From positions 1,116,001 through 1,180,000 of the forward strand of contig NZ_CP097463.1 in assembly GCF_027247405.1 (NCBI RefSeq): DNA of 64,000 nt, read 5' to 3'. Position numbers and translations under genes: made by a program. The DNA comes from Jatrophihabitans cynanchi (GTDB lineage: Bacteria; Actinomycetota; Actinomycetes; Mycobacteriales; Jatrophihabitantaceae). Each line of letters begins with the position of its first letter. Position 1 is the first letter of the stretch. Positions 31,556-40,303 of the stretch are shown one piece after another. Under the pieces are notes generated by a model that saw only the letters and a list, made by a program, of their open reading frames with translations, was not told the DNA's origin and searched no databases.

Positions 31556-32743
31556 TCAGATCACCTGCGCGGCGCGGAGTTTGTCGATCTCCTCCGCGGT
31601 GCGGCCGAGTTCGGCGAGTACCGCGTCGGTGTCCGCACCGTGAGCCCGCCCCGTCCAGCGGATCCGGCCCGGCGTCTCGGACAGGCGGAACAGCACGTTC
31701 TGCATCTTGACCGGGCCGAGGTCCGCGTCCGAAACGGTCGAGATCGTCCCTAGCGCGGCGAACTGCGGGTCGGTCACGATGCCGCTCGCGTCGTACACAG
31801 GCGCGATGGCCGCCTGCGCCCGCTCGAACGCGGCCAGCACGTCGGACGCGTCGCGCTCGGCGATCCAGCCACCTACCGCGGCGTCCAGCTCGTCGGCGTG
31901 CGCCGCGCGGCCGCCACCGGTGGCGAACCATGGCTCGCCGATCACCTCGTCGCGCCCGACCAGGCGCATCACCCGTTCGGCGATGTTCTGCGAACTAGTC
32001 GAGACCGCCAGCCATGCCCCGTCACGGCTGCGATAGGTGTTGCGCGGCGCGTTGTTCGCCGACCGGTTGCCCAGGCGCGGCGCGACGGTTCCGAGCTGGT
32101 CGTACACGGTGACCTGGCCGCCGAGCATCGACAGCATCGGCTCGATGATCGCCATGTCGATCACCTGACCGCGCCCGGTACGGTCGCGTTCGCGCAACGC
32201 CGTCATGATCGCGAACGCGGTGGCCAGCGCAGTGATGCCGTCGGCCAGCCCGAACGGGGGCAGCGTGGGCGGCCCGTCCGGCTGACCGGTGACCGCGGCG
32301 AACCCGCTCATCGCCTCGGCCAGTGACCCGAAGCCGGGACGCGCCGAATAGGGACCGAACTGCCCGAACGCGGTCACCCGCGCCAGGACGAGGCCGGGGT
32401 TGCACGCGAGCAACCGATCGGTGGCGAGGTTCCAGCGTTCCAGCGTGCCGGGACGGAAGTTCTCGATCAGCACGTCGGCACGCTCGGCAAGCTCGAGCAG
32501 CACGTCCTGCCCCTCCGGTTGCGACAGGTCGAGCGTGGCCATCCGCTTGTTGCGTCCGATCGTCTTCCACCACAGCCCGACGCCGTCCTTGCTGGCCCCG
32601 TGGCCGCGCGCGGCGTCCGGCTTGGTGGGGTGCTCGATCTTGAGCACGTCGGCACCGAAGTCGCCCAGGTGCGTCGCGGCGAGCGGGCCGGCGAACAGCG
32701 TGGCCGTCTCCAGGACACGGATGCCGCGCAACGGCGCGCTCAT
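31556..32743 (-). CDS. CaiB/BaiF-type (class III) CoA-transferase
   Basis: This 395-residue class III CoA-transferase has the opening MSAPLRGIRVLETATLFAGP, then ADVLKIEHP, NKRMATLDL, ADVLIENFRPGTLERW and the catalytic-aspartate strand GRGQVIDMAIIEPMLS. Family enzymes move CoA between carboxylic acids, for example succinyl-CoA to a catabolic acid. The ATG at 32743 overlaps the preceding gene by 4 bp. Downstream lies the CitE-type lyase. The acid substrate is unknown; in this operon it would be the aglycone or an oxidation product of the imported compound (inference). Confidence 0.9.
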   Translation of the reverse strand: MSAPLRGIRVLETATLFAGPLAATHLGDFGADVLKIEHPTKPDAARGHGASKDGVGLWWKTIGRNKRMATLDLSQPEGQDVLLELAERADVLIENFRPGTLERWNLATDRLLACNPGLVLARVTAFGQFGPYSARPGFGSLAEAMSGFAAVTGQPDGPPTLPPFGLADGITALATAFAIMTALRERDRTGRGQVIDMAIIEPMLSMLGGQVTVYDQLGTVAPRLGNRSANNAPRNTYRSRDGAWLAVSTSSQNIAERVMRLVGRDEVIGEPWFATGGGRAAHADELDAAVGGWIAERDASDVLAAFERAQAAIAPVYDASGIVTDPQFAALGTISTVSDADLGPVKMQNVLFRLSETPGRIRWTGRAHGADTDAVLAELGRTAEEIDKLRAAQVI

Positions 32744-34695
32744 CGCTCGTCCACCGGCACGGCGCAGCGGAACCCGATCGACGGCGAGCGGAACACCAGC
32801 GCGCCGGCGACCAGGTACTTCGCCGATACGTCCGGGGGCTTCGGGCCACCCTCGAAGTACCAGTCGGACGCGGTGTTGACGTAGTCGGCGCCGCCTTTGA
32901 GGATGCAGAACCGGGTGCGGCCGTCGGTGTGCTCGCTCTCGGTCAGGTTCCACACCAGCGGCCGCGCACGCTCGATCACGCCGGCGGCCGCGGCCACCTG
33001 CCACTCGTCCTCGGTGGGCAGGCGCATCCCGGCCCAGGCGGCGTAGGCACGCGCATCGGTGAGGTCGACGTAGCTGACCGGCGCGTCGCCGGTGCCGGGC
33101 GCGGGCCGACCGTCGACCCAACCGGCGAGGAACCGCTCCGCGCGCCGCGGCCGGTAGCCGGTCTCGGTGAGGAACCGTGCGTACTGCGCGTTGCTCACCT
33201 CGTGCCGCTCGATCGCGAAGCGTTGCAGGCGCGCGGTGCGCAGCAGCGTGCCGGTGTGGTGCAGCCGCGGCGGCAGCGGCTTCCACTCCTCGACGAACGG
33301 TGTCTCGCCGTACAGCCCGGTCTCGCGCGCGCGGTGGTGCACGGTGAGCTCGTACCGCCCGCCCGCAACGACTGCTGTCCCGGCAGGCGGTTCGGGCACC
33401 GGCGGCGCCAGGTGCACGATGCGCTCGGCGATGCGGGCGGGGAACGATGCGTCCGGGTCGTGCGGCGTACGGCCAGGCTCAGGTCGATCGGCAGCCGTGG
33501 TGGCGAGCACGGCCGCGATCCCGCCGGCGGGCAGGTCGCCACTCACGACGCGCGCACCGCCCTCGCCGCTGACGACCAGTTCGATGCCGGACGTGAGCTC
33601 GGTGAACATCGCGGCACCCCGCACCCGCAGCAGTGGCCCGCTGTAGTCCTCGGCGCTGCGATTCACCAGCGTCCACAAGGCGATTCCGTCATGCTCCCAT
33701 CGCGAGGCGTACACCGGACAGTCGCCACCGGGGTGATCCGCGAGCGGCGTCCAGGTCTCGGTGCGTAGCCAGGGCGCGTACTCGCGATGCACCCGCCGCA
33801 TCGCGCGCAGCACCGATCGGTCGCGCGCGTTCCACCCGACCCAGACGCCGAACACGCTTTCCCAGACGAGAATTCCGGCGCCGTTGAGCCACGCCGACTG
33901 CAGCTCCTCCAGATGGCTGCGGTTCCACCGGCGCACGTGGTGCGGTATGTGCCTTCGCTCGAACCACTTGGCCCGCATCACTCCCGGGACGGTCGAGTCG
34001 GCGTACCACTGCGCCCACGACATCGTGTGGTCGGCGAGCCGGTTGGCCGGCAGCCGCGATTCGGCCTCCATGCTGATGCCCGGCCGCAGCTCGTCCAGTT
34101 CCTTGCGAACCTCGGCCGCGCCCTCCTTGACGCTGTCGAAGAACGCGCCGTCGGCGCCGGTCCACTCGACGAGCGCGCGCACGTCGGCCGGCTCGCTGGA
34201 CTCCCACGGGTAGATGACGACATACACGCGCACGGCGCGGTCCTGCAGTTGCCGTACGAGCATGGGGAGTTCGGGTACGTCGCGGTAGTAGGCGTACTGG
34301 TCGCGGTCGTCGACACCCTCGATCGGGTAGGCGTGCCAGAGCAGCACGCCGTCGAAGCCACCGAACTCGCGCTCGGCGTGCTCGAGGTACTTGTCGACGG
34401 TGAACTTGCCGGCGTCGTGGTCGTACAGCAGTTCGTCCCACAGCCACGCGACGTCCATCACGAAGCAGTCGCCGCGCTCGGTGTCGTAGCGCGTTCCGTC
34501 GTAGGCCAGCCGCTGCCGCGCGCCGTCGCGCCACCGCTTCAGCTGTTCCCGCCAGCGCGGCCATTGCGCGGGATCGCTCGGTGGCGCAAGGATCTTCGCG
34601 TCGTCGAGCACGGACAGGTCAGCGCCGGGCTCCAGCGGCACCTCGGTGAACAGGTCGAGCGCGCGCGGCACGTACGGGTTCAGGAATGGGCTCAC
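32740..34695 (-). CDS. Two-domain protein: glycoside-hydrolase-like barrel plus FGE/SUMF1-like domain
   Basis: This 651-residue protein combines two folds not usually seen together. Residues about 60-330 look like a glycosidase-type TIM barrel (FVMDVAWLWDELLYDHD, FDGVLLWHAYPIEG, VRVYVVIYPWESSE, DGAFFDSVKEG, ISMEAESRLP, ILVWESVFGVWVGWN), with candidate acidic residues after the strands, and a beta domain follows. Residues about 490-648 are a formylglycine-generating-enzyme-like domain (FAIERHEVSNAQYARFLTET, MRLPTEDEWQVAAAAG, FCILKGGADYVN, SIGFRCAVP). The paired active-site cysteines of true FGE are not seen, so it may be a binding rather than an oxidising domain. No signal peptide. It overlaps genes on both sides by 4 bp. 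The barrel family is not identified. Confidence 0.7.
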   Translation of the reverse strand: MSPFLNPYVPRALDLFTEVPLEPGADLSVLDDAKILAPPSDPAQWPRWREQLKRWRDGARQRLAYDGTRYDTERGDCFVMDVAWLWDELLYDHDAGKFTVDKYLEHAEREFGGFDGVLLWHAYPIEGVDDRDQYAYYRDVPELPMLVRQLQDRAVRVYVVIYPWESSEPADVRALVEWTGADGAFFDSVKEGAAEVRKELDELRPGISMEAESRLPANRLADHTMSWAQWYADSTVPGVMRAKWFERRHIPHHVRRWNRSHLEELQSAWLNGAGILVWESVFGVWVGWNARDRSVLRAMRRVHREYAPWLRTETWTPLADHPGGDCPVYASRWEHDGIALWTLVNRSAEDYSGPLLRVRGAAMFTELTSGIELVVSGEGGARVVSGDLPAGGIAAVLATTAADRPEPGRTPHDPDASFPARIAERIVHLAPPVPEPPAGTAVVAGGRYELTVHHRARETGLYGETPFVEEWKPLPPRLHHTGTLLRTARLQRFAIERHEVSNAQYARFLTETGYRPRRAERFLAGWVDGRPAPGTGDAPVSYVDLTDARAYAAWAGMRLPTEDEWQVAAAAGVIERARPLVWNLTESEHTDGRTRFCILKGGADYVNTASDWYFEGGPKPPDVSAKYLVAGALVFRSPSIGFRCAVPVDER

Positions 34696-35582
34696 GGATG
34701 ATCCTTCAGGAACTGGTCGATCTCGGTGCGGTACGGGATGGCGGCGGACGCGCCGGTACGCCCCACGCTCAGCGCTGCGGCGGCGGCCGCGCGGCGCACA
34801 CCGGCGCGCACATCGCTCGTGCCGGCCGCGGCGAGCGCACCCACGAACGTGTCGCCCGCCGCGGTGGTGTCGACGACGGGGACGGGGAACGCGGGCGCCG
34901 CGAACGAGTCACCCGCGCCGAAGCAGCGGCAGCCGTCGGCGCCGAGGGTGATCACGACGTCGCAGCCGTACCGCTGCAGCGCTCGCCCGGCGGCCTCGAC
35001 GTCGGTCAACCCGGTCAGTGCGGCGGCCTCGTGCTGGTTGGGGACGAGCAGGTCGACGTCGGCGAGCAGGCTGTCCGGCAGTGCGGTGACGGGTGCCGGT
35101 GTGAGCACCGTGCGCACGCCGGCACCCCGCGCGAAGGACGCCGCCTGGGCGATCGCCTCCACCGGCAGTTCCAGTTGCAGCAGCAGCACGTCCGCCGCGG
35201 CGATGCGCTCGCGATGGGCGTCGGTGAGCGAACGCACCGTGCCGTTCGCGCCCGGCACGACGACGATGGAGTTCTCACCGCCGTCCTCGACCAGGATGTG
35301 CGCGGTGCCGCTCGGCCCGGGTACTCGGACCAGCCCGGACACGTCGATGCCCTCGTCGGCGAGCAGCGTGCGGAGCCGCACGCCGTACGCGTCGTCGCCC
35401 ACGGCGCCGAGGAAGCTCACCGTGCCGCCGGCCCGGGCCGCGGCGAGCGCCTGGTTGGCGCCCTTGCCGCCGGGCACCGTGCTGAACGACCTGCCGGTGA
35501 CCGTCTCACCGGGCTTCGGGGCACGCAGCACGCGTACCACCAGATCCATGTTGGCGCTGCCGAGTACGGCGATCCGGGTCAT
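34692..35582 (-). CDS. rbsK: Ribokinase (PfkB family)
   Basis: This 296-residue PfkB-family kinase of ribokinase type has IAVLGSANMDLVVRV at the N-terminus, the PfkB signature region FSTVPGGKGANQALAAARAG, and the C-terminal ATP/anion-hole motif DTTAAGDTFVGALAA with the catalytic Asp. Ribokinases phosphorylate D-ribose at O5. Closely related family members act on deoxyribose or pseudouridine, so substrate should be checked. It overlaps both neighbours by 4 bp. Sitting next to two ADP-ribosylglycohydrolase-family genes, ribose released from a ribosyl conjugate is the natural substrate (inference). Confidence 0.87.
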   Translation of the reverse strand: MTRIAVLGSANMDLVVRVLRAPKPGETVTGRSFSTVPGGKGANQALAAARAGGTVSFLGAVGDDAYGVRLRTLLADEGIDVSGLVRVPGPSGTAHILVEDGGENSIVVVPGANGTVRSLTDAHRERIAAADVLLLQLELPVEAIAQAASFARGAGVRTVLTPAPVTALPDSLLADVDLLVPNQHEAAALTGLTDVEAAGRALQRYGCDVVITLGADGCRCFGAGDSFAAPAFPVPVVDTTAAGDTFVGALAAAGTSDVRAGVRRAAAAAALSVGRTGASAAIPYRTEIDQFLKDHP

Positions 35583-36909
35583 CGGGTGTCCCGCAGCCGG
35601 TCGGCGAGCGCGGCGGTACGGCGGGCGAGTTCGTCGATGGCGATGCCGTCGAAGCCGGGCAGCGTGCTCGCGATCCGGTTCTCCAGCGGGCCGACGAACT
35701 GCTGCGGCAGCGCCGACGCGCCGGCGAGCGCGCCGCAGATCGCGCCGGTCGTCGCGCCCGCGGAGTCGGTGTCCCAGCCGCCCATCACGGCGATGCCGAC
35801 GGCTTCGACGAACTGGCCGCCGCTGGCGGACAGCGCGTACGCGATGAGCGCCGCGTTGTTCACGGCGTGCACCCAGTGCAGGCCCCCGTACGCGGCGTGC
35901 AGGTCGTCGAGCGCGTCGTCCAGCGGCCGGCCCGAGCGCCCGAGGGCCTGACCGCGCCGCACCGCCGCGGCGAGCGCACAGTCGGCCGGGATGACGGACA
36001 GTCCGGCCTCGAGCACGGCATCGACGTTGTCGGCGACGACCGCGGAGGCACTCGTCGCCGCGGCCCACAGCGCGCCGTACAGCCCGTTGCGGCGGTGGCT
36101 CAGCCAGGCGTCCGGGTACACGCTGCGCGCGGCCGCGGCCGGGTCGCCCGGGTGTGCCCAGCCGTGGACGTCGGCACGGATCAGCGCGCCGATCCACTCG
36201 CGGAACGGGTTGCGCACCAGGGCGGCCCGCTCCGGTTCGACCCCGTCGAGCAGGTTGCGGTACGCGGCCCGCTCGGCGGTGAACACCCGCCCGGCGGGCA
36301 GTTCGGTGAGCCAGGCCTGCGCGACGTCCTCGGTGCGCAACGCGGTGCCGTGCCGCTCGAGCAGCGCGAGCGCGAGCATGGCGAAGTTGAGGTCGTCGTC
36401 CTCGGGCATGCCGGCGATGTTCTCGACGAGGCTGGTGGGCCGGCTGCGACGGTTCCACGGCCACTGCTCCGCGATCCCGGCGGGCAGGCCGACTTCGGTG
36501 AAGTAGCCACGCACCGGCCAGTTCCCGGTGGCCTCGGCGATGGCGCGGATCCTTCGCGCGGGATCTTCTCCACCGGCTTGCCGAGCAGGCATCCGGCGGC
36601 GCGCCCGAGCCAGCCGCCGAGGACGCGCTGGAAGTCCACTCTCCCGCCGGCTGTCCGGTCATCGCTCGCGGAACTCGGAATGTCCGGGGCGGGTGCGGTG
36701 CGGCGGTCGATCTCGTCGAGCAGCTCGGCGGCGAGCGGACGCAGCGCGGCCAGCGCGGCGTCCTCGGACGCGCCGCTCACCTCTGGCTCGAGCGGGCCAC
36801 CGGCGGCGGTCCAGCGCTGCGCGACGTCCTCGACCCCGACGCCCTCGGCAGCAGCCTGCACGAGAGCGTGCGGGAGCAGGTCCTCCGGGCGGCTCCAGGT
36901 GAGTCTCAT
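35579..36909 (-). pseudogene. ADP-ribosylglycohydrolase-family protein with single-base frameshift
   Basis: From ATG 36909 the frame reads MRLTWSRPEDLLPHALVQAA and onward to GCLLGKPVEKIPREG, then goes out of phase. The family sequence resumes in the -1-shifted frame as IRAIAEATGNWPVRGYFTEV and continues to the stop at 35579. At 36550-36552 the text is GAAGG|ATC where GAAGGNATC would restore Glu-Gly-Ile, so one base is missing. Rejoined, the product is about 443 residues with metal motifs EDDDLNFAMLALALLE and GWDTDSAGATTGAICGA intact. The absence of any other damage suggests a sequencing error, very recent mutation or programmed event rather than old decay. It starts 8 bp after the related upstream gene and overlaps ribokinase. 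Confidence 0.85.
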
Positions 36910-36917
36910 CGGTCCGC

Positions 36918-38060
36918 TCAGCCGGCGTCCGTCAGCTTGTCCAGCGCAGCGGCACGCTCGGCGGCCCGGCGCGCATCCTGCTGGTGCAGCTCGACCGCGA
37001 GCGCGGCGAGCACCCGGCCGGGCTCTTCGATGTCGATGCGGCTCGCGGTCGCGACGTCCGTGCGCCACTGGGCCGGCACGGTGGCCAGCCCGCCGAGCGC
37101 GCCGCACACCGCGCCGGCCATGGTGGCGATCGAGTCCGCGTCCCGGCCGTAGTTGACCGCGCCGAGCACCGCGTCCGGATAGCTGCCGCCGGCCAGCAGC
37201 ACGAAGCCGAGCGCGACGGGCAACTCCTCGATCGCCTTGGTCCGGCTCGGGCGGCGCGCGTCCATGCCCGGCGCGCGGTAGTCGGGGCCGACCGTGTCGT
37301 ACGGCGCGACCGCCGCGCGCAGTTGCGGGATCGCGGCCCGCCAGTCGGGCTGGGTGCGCGCCACCGTGCACACCGCCTCGATGGCCTCGCGCGTGCCGTC
37401 GTGGGCGTGCTCGAGCGCGGCACTCACGGCCGACTCCGCGGTGGCGTCCGGTGCCATCGCCGCCGCGACCGCCGCGGCGAACACGCCGGCCGCCTCGCGC
37501 CCGTAGCTGGACTGGTGCGCGCCGGCGATGTCGATCGCCTCGGCGTACGCGCCGGCGGGGTCCGCCGCGTTCACCACGCCGACCGGCGTCATGTACATCG
37601 CGGCGCCGCAGTTCACGATGTTGCCGACACCCGCCTCGCGCGGGTCGACGTGCCCGTAGTGCAGCCGCGCGACCAGCCACTTCTCGGCCAGGAAGATCCG
37701 GCTGAGCAGCAGCGACTCGGCCTCCAGTTCCGGCACCCAGCGCTTGTCCTGGATCAGCAACGGCACCAGGTCGGACGCGATGGCGTACGCGTCCAGGTGG
37801 CTGCGCCGCGCGGCGTACACGTCCACCAGCGCCCGGGTCATCAGGGTGTCGTCGGTGACGTGCCCGTCGCCCTTGTGGTACGGCGCGATCGGCCGGGCGT
37901 CCTGCCAGTTCGCGTAGAACGGGCCGACGATGCCGGTCACCCAGCCGCCGTGCCGTTCGCGGATCTGCTCGGGCGTCCAGCCCTCGGTGGCACCACCGAG
38001 TGCATCACCGACGGCGGCTCCGGCCATCGCGCCGACTGCCTTGTCCTGCAGGAGACTCAC
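36918..38060 (-). CDS. ADP-ribosylglycohydrolase-family hydrolase
   Basis: This 380-residue all-helical DraG/ARH-type protein has the N-terminal GAMAGAAVGDALGGATEG, then the first metal motif GHVTDDTLMTRALVD and the second NYGRDADSIATMAGAVCGAL, which together hold two Mg2+ ions in this fold. Characterised members remove ADP-ribose from proteins or small molecules; many relatives in sugar operons have no assigned substrate. It lies 26 bp after a stable hairpin downstream of the binding-protein gene and 8 bp before a second, frameshifted family member. The operon context points to hydrolysis of a ribosyl or other N-glycosyl bond in an imported compound rather than to protein deADP-ribosylation. 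Confidence 0.87.
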   Translation of the reverse strand: MSLLQDKAVGAMAGAAVGDALGGATEGWTPEQIRERHGGWVTGIVGPFYANWQDARPIAPYHKGDGHVTDDTLMTRALVDVYAARRSHLDAYAIASDLVPLLIQDKRWVPELEAESLLLSRIFLAEKWLVARLHYGHVDPREAGVGNIVNCGAAMYMTPVGVVNAADPAGAYAEAIDIAGAHQSSYGREAAGVFAAAVAAAMAPDATAESAVSAALEHAHDGTREAIEAVCTVARTQPDWRAAIPQLRAAVAPYDTVGPDYRAPGMDARRPSRTKAIEELPVALGFVLLAGGSYPDAVLGAVNYGRDADSIATMAGAVCGALGGLATVPAQWRTDVATASRIDIEEPGRVLAALAVELHQQDARRAAERAAALDKLTDAG

Positions 38061-38086
38061 GTCTGCTCTCCATCATCTCGCCGGCC

Positions 38087-38116
38087 GGGGCGGCCCGGGG
38101 ATCGCCGGGCCGCCCC
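38087..38116 (-). terminator. Intra-operon hairpin after the binding-protein gene
   Basis: The arms 38087-38098 (GGGGCGGCCCGG) and 38105-38116 are perfect 12-bp complements with a 6-nt loop. They lie in the 65-bp gap between the solute-binding-protein stop and the first hydrolase start. Such hairpins downstream of binding-protein genes in sugar operons stabilise the upstream message or partly terminate transcription. Either would raise the binding protein relative to the downstream enzymes. Confidence 0.75.
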
Positions 38117-38125
38117 GCCGAGCGG

Positions 38126-39406
38126 CTACTGGTTGACCTGAGTCCAGCCGTCGGACAACTTCTTGTCGAGGCCATCCAGGCTGATCTTGTCGGCCAGGTA
38201 CTGCTGGAACGCCGGTGTGGCGATCTGGTCCTTCCAGCGCGGGTAGTTCGTCGCGCTCTGGAACGGGGCCGACACCATGTACTGCGCCCCCGCCAGGGTC
38301 TGCGTCCAGCCGCTGGCGCCGCCGGTCGCCTTCTGCACCGCCTGGCGCGCGGCATCGGTCGTCGGGATCAGCCAGTCGCCCTGGGCGACCGACGCGAGGT
38401 TGTCCGCCGACATGAAGTAGTCGATGAACTGCGCCGCCTGCTTGGCGTGCTTGCTCGCCTGCGACACCGCGAGCACCTGCGGGTCGGCGGCCTGGTTGGC
38501 CGACGTTCCGGACAGCGGCGGCAGGACGGCCCAGTGGAAGTTCTTCGGGGCCTGCTCGCTGATCTGCTGGGCGACGTAGTTGCCGCCCACCACCATGGCG
38601 ACCTTGCCGGCGTAGAACGTCGGAAGCACATCGGTGCCGGACTGCGTCAGCGACGTCGGGTCGATCGACTTGTCGTCGTAGGCCATCGCGTGAATGCGTT
38701 GCGGCACCTGGTTCTCGTTGTCGCCGACGTTGATCTTCACGTCCTGGCCGCTGCCGCTGAAGTACGTTCCGTCGAAGTTCAGGCCCAGCGTCATCATGGT
38801 CGCGGTGGGCGACTTCAGCCCCCAGCCGAGGCCGTGCGCCCCGCCGGTCGTGGCCTGCTTGGCGATCGACTGCAGGTCGTCCCAGCTGAGCGTGTCACCG
38901 GACGGGACGGTGATTTTGTCGGCCTTGAGCAGGTCGGTGTTCGCGAACACGACGTAGCTCTGCAGCAGGGTCGGTGCGGCGTAGATCTTGCCGTCGTTGC
39001 TCACCGTGTCCCAGACACCCTTCGGCACCGACTTCTTCACCTCGCTCGACAGCTTGTCGCTCAGGTCGGCGAGGTAGCCCTGCTGGATGAAGCCGGCGAT
39101 GTCGGCGGCGTCGTCGTGGATGATGTCCGGTGCCGTGCCGCCCTCGAACTGGGTGACCAGCTGGTCGTGCACGGAGTCCCAGCTGCCTTGGTCGAGCTTG
39201 ACCTGGATGTTCGGGTGGTCCTTGTTCCACGTCTCGACGATCTTCGCCACAGCGGCGACGGTCGGCTTCTGGAAGGCGAGGCTCTGGAAGCGGAGCGTCA
39301 CCTTGTCGTTGTTGCTGCCGCCGCCCCCGCTGGAGCTGCAGGCGCTCATCAGCGCCGCCGCGGTGGCCGCAACCACCGCGAGCGCGGCGGTCCTTCTCGT
39401 TCTCAT
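38126..39406 (-). CDS. Sugar-type ABC transporter solute-binding lipoprotein
   Basis: This 426-residue extracellular binding protein of the family-1 (sugar, CUT1) class has a lipoprotein signal peptide with lipobox LMSAC (Cys about 23) followed by a Ser/Gly linker. Mature-part features include TLRFQSLAFQKPTVAAVAKI, FEGGTAPDIIHDDAADIAGF, PTLLQSYVVFANTDLLK and a C-terminal AAQFIDYFMSADNLASVAQG. AAGGAGCTC lies just upstream of the ATG. It sits 42 bp after two permease genes; no ATPase gene is present, as is usual in actinobacteria where a shared MsiK-type ATPase serves several CUT1 systems. Confidence 0.93.
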   Translation of the reverse strand: MRTRRTAALAVVAATAAALMSACSSSGGGGSNNDKVTLRFQSLAFQKPTVAAVAKIVETWNKDHPNIQVKLDQGSWDSVHDQLVTQFEGGTAPDIIHDDAADIAGFIQQGYLADLSDKLSSEVKKSVPKGVWDTVSNDGKIYAAPTLLQSYVVFANTDLLKADKITVPSGDTLSWDDLQSIAKQATTGGAHGLGWGLKSPTATMMTLGLNFDGTYFSGSGQDVKINVGDNENQVPQRIHAMAYDDKSIDPTSLTQSGTDVLPTFYAGKVAMVVGGNYVAQQISEQAPKNFHWAVLPPLSGTSANQAADPQVLAVSQASKHAKQAAQFIDYFMSADNLASVAQGDWLIPTTDAARQAVQKATGGASGWTQTLAGAQYMVSAPFQSATNYPRWKDQIATPAFQQYLADKISLDGLDKKLSDGWTQVNQ

Positions 39407-39448
39407 CTGAGCTCCTTCGGTGCGGATTCCTCTAGTGGGTTGGGCTGG

Positions 39449-40303
39449 TCATCCCTTGACGGCGCCGGCGAGCAGCCCGGAGGTGAGCCGCCGTTGGATG
39501 AGCGCGAACACGAGCAGGCTCGGGATCGTGGCCAGGACCGACCCGGCCGCCAGTGGCCCGAGGCTGACCTGGCCCTCGGAGCCGACGAACCGGGCGAGCG
39601 TCAAGGGAAGGGTGCGGGTGCTGCCACGCAGCAGCACGAGGGCGAAGAAGAACTCGTTCCACGAGGAGATGAAGGCGAACATCGCGGTCGCGACGATGCC
39701 CGGACGCAGCAGCGGCAACACGATGCTCACGAGCACCCGCAAGCGGCCGGCGCCGTCGACGGCGGCAGCCTCCTCCAGGTCGACCGGCAGACCGGCGACG
39801 TATCCACGCAGCATCCACAGCGCGAACGGCAGCGTCCACACCAGGTACACCAGGGTCAGCCCGAGCAGCGAGTTGAGCAGGTGCAGCGAGCGCAGGATCA
39901 TGAACAGCGGGATGACGATGAGCACGACCGGGAACAGCTGGCTGACCAGGATCCAGCCGGTGGCGATGCCACGCAGCCGGGTCTTGAACCGCCCGAGCGC
40001 GTACGCCGCCGGCAGCGACACGGCGATCGTGAGCAGCGTGGCGCCGACCGCGACGATCGTGCTGTTGAGCGCCGAACGCAACAGCCCCTGCGCCTCGAGC
40101 GCGTCGTGGTAGTTGCTCCACTGGAAGTGGTGCGGGATCAGGCTGGGCGCGATCGAGGCGAGCTCGCGCGGCGTCTTGAGCGAGATCGACAGCAGCCACA
40201 GCAGCGGGAAGCCGAGGAAGATCAGGTAGGCGGCGAGCGCCACGTATTGCGCCGCCTTGGTGGCCGGTCGCCTGCGCACTACCCCTCGCCGGGCGCCCTT
40301 CAC
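39449..40303 (-). CDS. Sugar ABC transporter permease, MalG type
   Basis: This 284-residue inner permease has six predicted membrane segments and the cytoplasmic EAA loop VDLEEAAAVDGAGRLRVLVS, which docks the ATPase. The C-terminal segment LLVFALIQRRLTSGLLAGAV and the KG end are typical of MalG homologues. It overlaps the other permease by 4 bp (start 40303, stop of neighbour 40300) and precedes the binding-protein gene. Confidence 0.93.
   Translation of the reverse strand: MKGARRGVVRRRPATKAAQYVALAAYLIFLGFPLLWLLSISLKTPRELASIAPSLIPHHFQWSNYHDALEAQGLLRSALNSTIVAVGATLLTIAVSLPAAYALGRFKTRLRGIATGWILVSQLFPVVLIVIPLFMILRSLHLLNSLLGLTLVYLVWTLPFALWMLRGYVAGLPVDLEEAAAVDGAGRLRVLVSIVLPLLRPGIVATAMFAFISSWNEFFFALVLLRGSTRTLPLTLARFVGSEGQVSLGPLAAGSVLATIPSLLVFALIQRRLTSGLLAGAVKG

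Noticed and set aside
32740-34695. Sulfatase-maturing formylglycine-generating enzyme
   Set aside because: The paired active-site cysteines are not visible and no sulfatase gene is in the window.
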